Assembly (NCBI GenBank): GCA_900404475.1
Contig: OUQQ01000094.1
Coordinates: forward strand, 1 to 45,660
DNA: 45,660 nt
Source of the DNA: Spongospora subterranea
Taxonomy: Eukaryota; Endomyxa; Phytomyxea; Plasmodiophorida; Plasmodiophoridae
Reading direction: 5' to 3'
Shown: piece after piece, positions 1 through 11,000 of the stretch
How positions within the stretch are numbered: the stretch's first letter is position 1
How the letters are laid out: every line of letters begins with the position of its first letter
The notes under the pieces: model-generated
Told to the model about the DNA's origin: nothing
The model's input: the letters and a program-made list of their open reading frames with translations, nothing else
Database searches by the model: none
Position numbers and translations under genes: made by a program

Positions 1-185
1 AAGGCAGTCAGGAAAACGACCGCGTACAGCAGTCTCGCTGCCTTCATCAACAGCACGCGAAACGAGGTACAATTCATACCTAACTTCATTCAAATCGGCA
101 AAACGCGAATCGACTAATCAGGCGGGTTGGGGAATGACAGAGAAAGACCGGGCAAAAGGCATAGGTAGTATCTGTTGATCAGATA

Positions 186-640
186 TTGGAGAGCAGGTGC
201 TCCAATTATGCTCGGTTGGAGGAATTATTCGACGAAAGGCAAAATATTGCTCCAGCGTGCCAAATGAATATCGGCGTTTCCGGTCCAAGGTCGCCGGTTC
301 TCGCAATTGCAGCGGACTCCAGTGATGAGATGATCGACGAAGTCGGCACCGACGTTGTCGAGGATATTGATGCCGGGGGTTTTGCTCTCCCACCGCCTGC
401 TAAGAGAGCGAAGAAGCACCGCAATTCGCACTGTTGAAGCTAAAATCTGCACCAGAAGCATCTCAGTCTCCGCCTCTAACACTTCCAAAGGTTAGCGAAC
501 CTCAAAAGTGGAAGACGCGGTTAAGAATTCTTTCATGAACATTCAAGAGCAACGCCTTGAAATTGAACGAGAACAATTCATGCAAAACCGCGAAATAGCT
601 GTCAAGAAGTTCCAGTTGGAAGTTTTTTCGCGGTCTTGCA
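186..640 (+). pseudogene. Broken Myb/SANT-like, transposon-associated ORF
   Basis: Two short open frames in different registers. The first (186-437) carries a Myb/SANT-like ending with the segment RLEELFDERQNIAP, followed by an acidic linker and a basic patch. The second (508-640) is a charged helix, with EIEREQFMQNREIA, of the kind found at the C-terminus of Myb/SANT-like proteins that accompany transposons. The register changes between them without a clear intron, and the 3' end runs directly into an antisense LINE fragment, so I read this as a decayed copy. The family assignment rests on overall resemblance, not a signature residue. A functional spliced gene is possible but less likely. 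Confidence 0.35.
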
Positions 641-649
641 TGAATTTTT

Positions 650-1480
650 CTCATTTATCTACAGCTATACTGGATCCCTGTCGAATGCCATTCTCCTGCC
701 TATGTAATATAGAATTGGTATTTCTGTGATTCACCTCCAAGATTCTGTTTGTTAGTCATTCGTTAATCAGTAATATCAGATATGGATCTATTCCCATTCT
801 CCTCATCTTCTGGATTAGCAGTGTTCGTTGCACTCTATCAAATGCCTTCATGAAATCGTATACAATCATGGCGAATTGTTGGTCTTTTGCCGCCGCTAAT
901 CCTGCATTATTTTAGCAGTCTTAACAGTGCATGTGTTATGTGCTGGCCGACATCCAGATTGGTTATCTGGTATGGCCTCACTCGCTTGTTGCCGTATTCT
1001 ATGTTCAATTATTCCTTCCACAACCTTTGCTATGATAGACAATAGTGATTTCGGTTGATATTCTCGTTTTTTCGCTTTTGGGTTGTGGCCGTATTTTGGC
1101 GATCCTTACTTTCTGTGGAAAGTACCCAATATCGATAATGTCAGTATTGATTGCCTTTGGAGATGTGTCTTTGATTATGTGATTTGTGCACATATGCTTA
1201 ATCAGGCTATTGGAAATTCCATCTATTCCTCCAGCAGATTTGCTGTTGGCTTTTTAAACTGCTCTTTCTAGTTCTCTGATAGTGATATTTGCTGTTGGTG
1301 TTTCCAGTCGTTCTTTCAATGATTCTGCCAGGAGTAGCTCGGGCTCCAGTTTTTCTATCTTAGTCAGTTCGAGATCTGGTGCACTATTGATTTCTTCAAA
1401 ATTTCGAGGCGAAGTTTTCCACCTTCTCTTTTACTTCGTTGGTGAAGGTTTCGTTTTTCTTGTTTCTTTTTGTAACGCCG
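650..1480 (-). mobile_element. LINE (non-LTR) reverse-transcriptase fragment
   Basis: Read on the minus strand, several frames together give the order of blocks of a non-LTR reverse transcriptase: the upstream SAGGIDGISNSLIKH block near 1240-1195, the KIRPQPK and SKVVEGIIEHRI blocks near 1110-1000, YDFMKAFDRV (first catalytic Asp region) near 870-840, and NGIRQGSS near 700-675. Frames shift between blocks, and the downstream box with the paired catalytic aspartates is missing because the copy ends near 650. It is therefore truncated and inactive. It abuts the Myb/SANT-like ORF on one side and an inverted repeat on the other. Confidence 0.8.
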
Positions 1481-1657
1481 TAACGCAAGTATCGCCAGAC
1501 ACGGCTGTTTCGGCTTTACGAGTCCATAACATCTGTCTGGACGCCGATGCGTTGAGCAGGCGTCTGAAGACCGTCAGCGCATCGGCGTCCAGACAGATAT
1601 TATGGACTCGTAAAGCCGAAACAGCCGTGTCTGGAGATACTTGCGTTCCGGCGTTAC
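1472..1657. repeat. Near-perfect 80-bp inverted repeat (foldback)
   Basis: Arms 1472-1551 and 1578-1657 are reverse complements over 80 nt with only about four mismatches, separated by a 26-nt spacer. Transcribed, it would form a very stable hairpin. The right arm lies inside the minus-strand ORF at 1574-2146; the left arm borders the LINE fragment. It could be a foldback/MITE element or an inverted duplication of the ORF tail made when the LINE inserted. Confidence 0.9.
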
Positions 1658-2146
1658 AATCTCACAGAGTACCGCGAATTGCTTTTGTGCTGCCCAAGTC
1701 AGTAAGCACATTGCTTGGTGCAGCTTGATGTTATCAGGTGGCCGGCATCGGACGCACGCGAACTCAATCCAAAGGTTCTGTGGTTTGCGCGCGTAGGACC
1801 ATACCACCGGTTGCCCAGGCATAATTGTACTTGTGGCGACCAGATAGGCGCTGATCGTCCCATCCGGCGCAGTTGGGAAAACAGAAATGATTCGCCAGTG
1901 ACGCGCTCTGCTCAACATCCCAACGTTGTATCGAGGGCTCGCGCTTGCCCCGAGATCAGCACAATACTCCGATTCCGGCTCGGCACGATGGCGAAATGAC
2001 GAACCGTCACACCGCCACAGGCCACGTTCAAGAATTTGCAGAAAAAAAATCTTGTGAATTGATATCGCGTTCGCAGGTGTACAGGCTTGGCAGAAAATTA
2101 ATGTTCTCGCGTACGCTCGGGTATTTTTCACCGCAAAAAACAACAT
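1574..2146 (-). pseudogene. Possible SET-domain (RuBisCO LSMT/SETD-like) fragment
   Basis: An open minus-strand frame of 190 codons. Its middle, with IMPGQPVVWSYARKPQNLW followed by a PPDNIKLH segment, resembles the end of a SET domain of the SETD3/LSMT type, where a 'GE-x-V-x-x-SYG-x-x-x-N' element leads into the C-terminal extension. The usual SYG is SYA here. No start exon or rest of the SET fold was found, and the 3' end of the frame is formed by one arm of the 80-bp inverted repeat. This is a resemblance only and may be a decayed piece or chance. Confidence 0.25.
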
Positions 2147-2157
2147 TAAACACCCAT

Positions 2158-2313
2158 TGATTTCACCAGTCCATTATCTGGACTGACGGGCAATCGCAAG
2201 AAGAGAATCCGCGAAAACGGACGCCAATACTTTGACTGGAATGAATTACACTTTCTGAATGAATCACCCTCTCTGAATGAACCGTCAGGTCAGATAATGG
2301 ACTGGTGAAATCA
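2158..2313. mobile_element. MITE-like element with about 22-bp terminal inverted repeats
   Basis: A 156-bp unit whose ends are inverted copies: TGATTTCACCAGTCCATTAT at 2158 and its reverse complement ending at 2313, extending to about 32 bp with a few mismatches. The interior is non-coding and carries a small direct repeat around TCTCTGAATGAA. Size, terminal repeats and lack of coding capacity fit a non-autonomous DNA transposon. I could not define a clean target-site duplication. Confidence 0.8.
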
Positions 2314-4102
2314 GGGTGGGACTTGTTCAACCTCTGGTTACAATCCTCCTTTGAATCGTCGTCAGAAAAGTTGTCGAAAGATTTTTGCGCAATCAATGTC
2401 GCATCCGACGACGAGCACGCAAAGAGTCCCACAGCAATGTCCCTTCAAACAATTGTTCCAGCAACGGAAACAAAGGTAATGTCGTTATTTTCCATTTCTT
2501 GGCCTTGGGATGATTCTGAAACAGAGCCAAATTAAGACGAACATCAATGACGTCTGATTGCGTGAATTTAATCATCCCATATAGCGTCAGAAGCAGACGC
2601 AATATGTTCCCAGCCGACGCCACTGAAATTTTTGACTGTTCGAACCACATCAAAATGCCTTTTTCAAACTATAAAATGCGTTCACTTGGCGTTAAAAAAC
2701 CGAAGTTCACAATTGACCGCAGCCTCCACTTTACAGTACACGCAGTCGCGCATTTCAGTCCAGTCGTGCAGCTCCCACCTAGCAATACTGCAAGGGAACG
2801 CGGAAGATGAGAAGCCGTTCGCCCTCAAACCGAACCGATCCGACCCGATTTGAACCAGACCATTAACGGAACTTTTGAACCGCCCTGGGCACGCTTCGCG
2901 GTTTTGGATAAATGAGGGTTATCAACGTATTCCGTGGTTGTCCGTTCTGAAGAGGCAAGAATGGCTGATTAATAACCAAAACTCACTGCATAAGGATAAA
3001 TAAACTAATGGAGAGACGTTTCAAATTTTATGTGGTTTTTGCCTGATTTTTTGCGGAATTTTAGTGATACGAAATTGTCATGTACAGTGTGGAAACTGAG
3101 CTTTTATTCATCTTTAGTTTACTATACTCCTAATATTAGTTTAGCTTTCAGTAGTGTTGAGCATATTATGGGATCTTAACAAGTAAAATCTGACCAGGTT
3201 GCTCATTCTGGTTGCCTTAACACAACCAGCAAATTACAGTGACCACAACTAAAATCGTTATTTTATCCCCAACAATATTGTTTTTCTGAAATGTCCAGAC
3301 ATATGGCGTGAAATCAATTAGTTGAAAACCGTTTTATGCGAATGGTCTTGTCGTTGCGTGCTGATCAATAGCACTCTAATGTTTTGTGCGAAACATCTCC
3401 TGTGTCGGAGCCATCAGAAGGGAGTCGATGCCACCAAGGCATCACACACTGTGGGGAGCAAGAGCATTCAAGGTTTACCTTTAACAAAGATACTTCTCTT
3501 GAGTAGATTAGAAATAGACTGCAACCTGACAGCAAGTGACATCGCTTCGGCATCCCGTTTCGTTATCTTGATCCTCTGCATTGTTTTTTATGTTTGGGGT
3601 TAGCTCTCTCAAACTGTGATAAATCAATTATGTTTTTGTATTCGGTACTGAAATAGATTACTGCTACGACTATCGAAGCCATGCAACCGGGCAGAAATAG
3701 TGAAATCAAATTTGACATTGATGCCTTTCCTGCCTTAACGGTTAGAGAAAGCGACAATTGCATGTAAGGCAGGAGGTCCCGATCAGAATATATTTAGCGC
3801 TCGGTTGATGGAACAGAAAAGTGCGCGACGCTTCAACTGACTATTTGTGTACACTTTATGATACAGCATGAATCCGATTTCGGTTCCCAAGCTATCGGGC
3901 CAGACTCGGACTACCCAACCAGGACCCCGTAGCGCGGCCTAACTCCGTAACCTTACTCATCACAACTGGGGAAAAAACGCGTGAATCAGTAACGCCTGGC
4001 GCATTCCAGTCAGGACTCTGGAGTTCGTGGGAGCTTCCATGCTGCCCAGTCTTAAAAACAACTGCTGTACAGAGTTCTATAAAACAATATTCGCGAACAA
4101 TT
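2314..4102. other. No confident gene
   Basis: Moderately AT-rich. There are open frames on the plus strand at 2305-2535 and 2547-2853 and on the minus strand at 2393-2653, but I could not join them with in-phase GT-AG introns and recognise no domain. The part 2880-4050 shows only short frames and no obvious repeat or RNA gene. It probably contains the promoter of the gene starting at 4103. Confidence 0.5.
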
Positions 4103-7100
4103 ATGGGCAAGATGACGCTATCCGCTCATAAGCGGGCCTGGAATGTGAGTTTCATGTCGGCAAGTACGCCCGCCGCCAAAGTCTCGCCAACCGCAAAGCG
4201 TTCAAAGCAAAATCAACTCATGATTGATACATGCACGAGGCTGACGGAGGCGGAACGTGCCGCCATCGTCCAGGAGTGCTGTGACGACGGTATAGGCAAA
4301 GTGTCCACCGCCGCTTTGACACCCGAATTCTCGTCAATGCTCATGGCGTCGGAGCGGGCAATCGGGGATCAGATGCCCAGAGATTTGATCAGGCGCCAGG
4401 CCGAACTGCACAGATATGTTACCACATTCTCTCAGCGATTCTCTAACGTGTCGTCGGATGCGTCTCCGGCGTGTCTGGATCAGCTGGTCCAATACATGTG
4501 CCGACAAGTGAAAAGGCTATTAGAAGATGATATATCCACAGTACATCAGACAAGGACGAATTGGATAAACGGCAAGTTTGCCGAATTACAGTCGTTTCAG
4601 CCCTTGATCCGGACATCATCTGCCCAGTTCAGCGACGAGTCTGCGTTCCGCAAAATCATTTCAAAAGACCACGGCAGGTGCCTGCATCGGCATATTGTTC
4701 ACGATCCCAAAACGATTCATTGACTAAACTATAATAAGTCAAAAAATTATATTATAGGATCGATCATCTCTACTGATTACTTTAGACAGATGGAACGGTC
4801 GGACGGTCCGTCCTTGAATAACGATAAGAAAGATCAGGCGGAACAGGTGTTTGGTCGAACGCAAGTTCACTTGTTGAACGATGACGTGATGGCGTTGGAA
4901 ACCCAGCCTGACGCAAAGCGCGGCAATGTGAGATGGGTACGAATTGCCACTCCTGATGGCGGCGATATCCAAATGCACATGTCCCCGCCCATGCCTCAGT
5001 CCTCACTCGCAGCGCTAACGTAAAGCGGACTTGCAGTCGAATTCGATCATTGAAAACGGCGTATCATATCTAACTGACTGTGAACCCATTCATGTTACTC
5101 CATTTTATTCCGACTTCCCCGACACACCGACTTTCTTGTTACATGTTACATTCTTTACCCACTACTGCGTCTGTGGATTGAAAATGGAGTTTCGTGTTGA
5201 CTCCGACAGTGAAATGGCTTCGTCATTCAAATTTCTTTTACAGTTGAAATACCTTCTCTCATTTCGCATATGCCTTGATTCGTCGATTTATATCAACAGC
5301 CTGACCTGTCAATTTCAAAGCCATTTCCCCTCCGCATGTTTTAGACTGTGGTACGATGAGCGTCTTTGTCGTTCAGGCAAAGGGAAAATGCCAGACTGGC
5401 ACCACAAGTGGCCGCATTGACGAGTCCTAGGGCGAACAAGGGTGACACCGTCCAGATTGAGTACCTACTCGAGGATTGGGGCGCCAATCAAGTCGCCCGT
5501 GTTCGCTCATTCAACGCCATTGTTCAATCGATCAGCAGCATTATGGAAGTAAATCAATCCAGGGCTCATTACACTGGTGTCACAATATGCGACGATATTC
5601 CATGTCGGGAAACCATTGAAGAAGGGCAGGTTATGCATTTCAAGGTAAGACCCTTAAAAGTTTTGAACACACGCCGATGGTATTCTTTGAGTGATTTTAA
5701 GTGCTATGATTTATTTTGAGGTTTGGATGTTTTATGGGCTTGAGCATAACATGGGACCAACCCGTTGAAGCATGTTTTGAATCGGGCTTTATAAAGAGCA
5801 CGATTTTCAATCAGGAGTACCCTTATTTGTGGTAGCAACGCAAACATGTTTGTTTAATACCAATATATGATTTTAACAATGCTAAAAAATATAGGCGTTT
5901 GCAGATCTGGCATCTGGGCCATCCCATTTAAAGGTCGAGTTGCGCGTGTCTAGCCCGCCAGATGCACAGCCGGTTCTGTATATGGCCACTGAACAGTCGT
6001 ATCCCAACGCTGGCAATTGCGTCTGGATGGCCCATGCTCATCAGGGCATATCCTCATATAAAACCCTAACTATCAGTGCGTCTTCATCATTACTCATCGT
6101 TTTTTCGTATCGTTCAAACTCTTTGTCAAACGGCTTCACTTTGAAACGATCACCGCACTGGAACGGCATCGTCATCGCATATATATTCTCAACTCTTTGG
6201 TGTTTTCCGATTGTGCAACTGACCATCATGGGTCCTTAGGTAATCGCGATCCTCACGCCATTACAGGATGGTATTACATGACGGTGATGGTCAATGCTAA
6301 CGTCCCAACGACGTTCACTCTGCGCGCCACACTGCACGTCGAGGACATGCAGCGGGGTCGTCAACGCGGGGGAGTGTCCAACGGCAGCCCCGGCATGTCC
6401 GGCACTTCCCACAGGAACATCCACGAACGGGTCCGTTTGAAGATCGACGAAATCGCACAGAACGCTGATGCACGCGCTGCTCTACGCAAAAGAATTCTAG
6501 AGTATCGCAAAGTACACATGGCGAAGCAGCAACTTTCAGGAACCGGGTAGTATTTGTCCACATTTCTCCATGGTTTCGCTTCTTTTAAGGAAATATTTCA
6601 GTACCAGAAATATAGTGGAGGACAACGCTGGAGAGATAATGGCGCTACGCAATACGCCAAGAGCACGGGAGGTGGCACGATCCGAATGGGCAGCCATTCA
6701 TACCGAGCGGATGTCGTCGGCCATGGAGACGGTGACACGGTTTTCGGAGAAGCTGGCATCTCAACAGGATCAAGTCAGGGAAGTGTTCGATCGGCGGTTT
6801 CGTGACAGCGATCGCCGCAGACGCAATGCGTTGCGGAAACGGAGCCAAACACAGCTGCAGAAAAAATGGATGATGTGGACGATGATTGGGGCAGTTCATT
6901 TCAAGTGGGAACAGCTGTTCTTATCCGGTCGTATCTTACGCGAGGCGTTCATTCGTCGGACAACGGCCGCCAACGTCATTTGTCAGTTCATTCATCGTAC
7001 GGTCCAGAAGCGGCGGTATCGACGCGCTCGTCGATCGCTCTTGGGAGTTCGGACAATCATCAGGCTGTGCGTGGTCAATAACCAGATAGTTGTCCGGCAT

Positions 7101-7698
7101 CGCGCCACCGATGTTTTCAAACAGGTCCTCTCTCACTTAAGTTGTTTTCGTTCGTCGGTTCTTGGTTCTGTCAGTTTTTTTTTTCCTTGTAATATTGCTT
7201 AGTTTTGCATCTGTTGAGCTGCTTCGTTAGTTCCTGGAGAACGCCGCTGGTGTTCAGAAGAATTTGTCATCGATTATAAAGAACTTCCGTCATCGTGTAT
7301 TGGTCTTGCAGCGATTCCATTCAAGGTGGAAGCTGATGCGGGACGCCAAAATCCAATTATGGTTGCTGCAATGGGATCAGATCGAAAACCGGCACCGTGA
7401 CGATGGCGTTCCTATCGATATCCGGACCGACCTGCTGAGAGAGACCATGCGAGAGCTGAGGTTGCATCTGGCAAAGGGCAAGGAGGCTTATGATCAGGAA
7501 CTCAGAGAATATCTGAAGAAGAAGAAAATGGACGATGCTAAGCGAATGATTAGCGATGACGGACGTAAGGAAGCAATCAAGGTTCCCGTTGCCCCGAAGA
7601 TCCCGACGCTTTTGCCCAAGAAAACCATCGTGGCGCTGATTACAGAAGGCAGGAAAAGAGCTGCTGACAGCCATAATCTTCAAGAGCATAAATCATAA
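4103..7698 (+). CDS. Unrecognised 851-aa protein: PPC-like beta-sandwich plus basic helical, IQ-like region
   Basis: Seven exons: 4103-4677, 4786-5019, 5377-5644, 5895-6075, 6240-6546, 6602-7124, 7231-7698. All six introns (108, 357, 250, 164, 55 and 106 nt) are GT-AG and in phase. The start is ATG 4103, with a second in-frame ATG at 4112. Residues about 1-280 are mostly helical and unrecognised. About 290-455 look like a PPC-type beta-sandwich; a strand rich in aromatics, AITGWYYMTVMVNA, is the most telling piece and is assembled only after splicing. About 460-620 are charged coiled coil. From about 640 onward come Arg/Lys-rich helices with IQ-like spacing (FIHRTVQKRRYRR) that could bind calmodulin. 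The next gene on the same strand is SPEF2, so a ciliary role is an inference from neighbourhood only. I do not recognise the family. Confidence 0.75.
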
Positions 7699-7926
7699 CA
7701 CAAATCAGCACTGATATCATGGCAATATAAATATATGGCAGCCTATCTAACTGTATTGTGATATGTCATCTCATAATTGTTAAGGGTCTACTCGTATCTC
7801 TCAAGCAACAACCATTCGTGGACATTCGGTATACGTCCTGTATTTATCAGAAGTTGTTTGATTATTGTCCAGTCTTGATATACGATATAGCCAGATAAAC
7901 GCTAAACTATCACTTGGAGAAGATGT

Positions 7927-8005
7927 CTGGCTGTCTGTCATGCCGGCTAATGTGTTCTATCTGTCATGCCGGCTACTGGTTGGCTGTCTGTCATGCCGGA
8001 TGTCT
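7927..8005. repeat. Three direct repeats of TCTGTCATGCCGG before SPEF2
   Basis: The 13-mer TCTGTCATGCCGG occurs at 7934, 7960 and 7987, spaced 26 and 27 nt. The copies end about 48 nt before the SPEF2 start codon (8047), so they may lie in its promoter or 5' leader. A regulatory function is inference. Confidence 0.7.
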
Positions 8006-8046
8006 GAGCTGTGTGTTGCCCGGGCTCAGGTACTCTTTATCGAACC

Positions 8047-11000
8047 ATGTCGGCCTTGATTCGAACCTGGATTAAGGAGGATCTGGGAGTGAATCTCGAC
8101 TGGTCCGGCGACCTAGATCAGTCTCTACGTAGCGGGCAACTCTTTCTCCAGATCGTCTGCCGTTTGGGTCTAGATCAAGGCCCACTTTCGTCTGGACTGA
8201 AGCCGGATCAGATACGTCGGAATTGGGAGCGCGTATCTGACGCCCTCTCAACGCTCGGAGTGGCACATTCTCCAGGTCTGTTCTCCCAGATCATCGCCGG
8301 GCGTAAGGAAGTGGGTTTACAGCTGCTCCACGCCGTGAAAGTGCATTGGGAACGGTCTCGAATTCCCAACACTCTTAATCCATTAGCCAATGGTTTATCC
8401 CGTCCAACGCCAACGCACGGTCATCGCCCTCTCCAATATCAGCAGTTCCAACAGCGCCATGTTCACCACATGTTATTGAAGACACTTTCTACAAAAAAAA
8501 CTGTAAAACCCGTTGAAGATGCAATTCCAGGAAACAATGGGACCTGCGACTCAGAAGGGCGAAAATCGTTTCGTTTGGAACGATTGGCGGAGTTGGACGA
8601 AAGAATTCGGCAGAATGACTACGCCGCCGAGTTAAGTTCACGACATTTCAGTCACTGGAAGCGCCGCGCCGAGGCCGATCGAAACAGCGACGCGATGGCC
8701 GAGGCGAAGTTGGCGGCGAAATACGAGGCGGAGCGGGCTCGCAAGTTGAATACGACCCAGGCTCATATGGCCAACGACCTGGCGTCGTTCGAAGAAAAAC
8801 TGTCCACGATGCCGTTGGAGAACGGCGGGGACGATGACGAACGCCCCTTAAACATGGCCGAAAAGATCAAGGAGAGGCGCCATCGCGACGATCGGGACGA
8901 GGAGATCCGGCGTCGGCGAGTCGATAAACTTGTTCGTGATCGCGATCAGGTGTTGGAACCGCAAAATTACTGTTCAAATATCCGTCCCTGTTTGCCAATT
9001 GCTGTTTGTTCAACAATTCTTATCTTTATGCCCCCATTTCCTGATTTTCGTCCAATGTTTTATCTGCGTTGAGGCTCGTTCGACACTGTTTTTCCAAAGT
9101 CCCACAATTTTGTATATCCCTCTTTGTCTCGAAATAAAACCCTCCTTTCGAGTGGTGACCTGAACGAGTTGTTCCGTCATCTTGTCAGCTCTGTACGTGT
9201 TGTTTGTTAACTAGTGTAATTCCCAAACAGGGGTCGATGATCGATCAGGAACGGGGCAGACAACAGCACGTTGACGCCCTTGTCTCACGCCGATCCCGGC
9301 CGGAAGCCGAAACCGATCGCGCCCTGCGCCAGGTCGATATCGACGCCGCCTGCGCCGCCCAACGACGGCTCTATCACGAACGCGAGCTGAGACGGATCGA
9401 GGAGCGGCAGGCGTCGATTGCGTTGGCCCGTGACCTGCGCCATCATCAACTCAATCGCATACTCTACGAGGCCAAACTCAAATCTCATGGTCAACGGATC
9501 AGGTCGGGAACGAATCACTCACAGTTCTTCAAACTACACGCAACGAACGACAGACCGCTCCAGAGATCAAACACATCTTAAGTCAATTCGTTCGATTTCT
9601 GTTCTTTTCAGTGAGATATGTGCGGTTTCACACATTTCCCATTGTGCACCAAAGTGTGATGATCAACTCAATCCCCTGAACCCACTTGAGTTATGATCAC
9701 TTCTCAGCCACTGTGCTGAACTTGTCAGTTAGTCTTGTGCAGTTTGAGTTCAATTGCAGGATTTGCTTTGGGGAATCACGGCGACTTTCAATTGCGATTG
9801 TCAGATAACCGCAACGAGAATCACATTCACTTTAACTCGAACACAAATGTTTTTTTGTTTATTAGAGTTTGGCCATTTCAGCAATTGATTGTAATCGAAA
9901 GAAATCGCCATTGCTGGAAAGTTTATAGTGTGGTTTAGGGAATTTGGTGCCGTTGCCGATCGGCGTCTACACGAAGAAACGACGGCCCATTGTCGGCAGA
10001 TGGTGATCGGACTAGGGGATGTGGCCGTCGACATGGCGTCATATCGGCGGGCGGCACGTTCCCCCGACATACCCCCGAACCAGGTCGATATTTGGATGGC
10101 GTCGTGGCGCTACGCGCTAGCGGATCCGATCGACCCGTTGGTGAAAGGGCGCGTTGACCAGTCAAATTATCAATATGTTATTGATCTTCATGATCACCTC
10201 GTCAGTTAATCAAAAAATCACTCAAAACTGTCGACATTTCCAGCACCGTTTTCACCTTTTCTTGCGATCGTCCGCTGATTTGAAATTACGATTTTCCAGT
10301 GATTCCTTATTTTCCAATTTTACTCAATATCAGCCGGACGATCTCTGGCTTTCATCGCTATTCCCTCGGCCTGATCTGGATTGACCTGATCGATATTCAG
10401 GACGATGTTCTCGATGAGCGATCCATGGAGCAGTTCATGAACGGTTCAGTTTCATGGTGGTCGGCCAACGATCAAGAGCCGATCCAGGGTCCAGAGGCGC
10501 TGGGTGCCGCTCTCCACGAAATCGTATCGACGGCCGCCGCTCCCGTATCGCTCCCGGAACCCGTTTCCCACAACACCTCTCCGATCATCTCCATCATCGG
10601 TAAACCATTCTCCGGCAAGCGATCGTTGGCCATCGCCCTCGCTCAGCATCTATCATATCGGATCATCGACATTGATTCCATCGCCAAATCATCACCGTAA
10701 TCGAATATCGAAATCGCCATTCTCCCCGTTTTCATTCTGCTTTTCTTCTGTTCGTCAATTCCAGTTCCCCGTTTTGATCATTGATTGGTTTTAGTGGCCC
10801 ATTTCCTGTCGATTATCTGTCCCTAATCGAGCAGCGATTGTGCGATGGCGGTGCCGTTTCCGGGTCGATCCTGATCGGCTACCCGAACACAATGGCCCAA
10901 GCCGTGTCCCTGGAACGCCATCTGACCGGGTTCCAACAGCCCATCCTCGGTCGATCCGGTGCCGGGAGATACTCCCGCTCGCCCCTTATCCCATATCCAC

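Noticed and set aside
3322..3603. 93-codon plus-strand ORF
   Set aside because: No domain, biased random-like composition, no splice partners.
5031..5420. 129-codon plus-strand ORF
   Set aside because: Mostly intron 2 of the gene at 4103-7698; the true exon starts at 5377 in another frame.
7927..8005. CRISPR-like short repeats
   Set aside because: Only three 13-nt copies, no uniform 25-40-nt repeat, and the DNA is eukaryotic.
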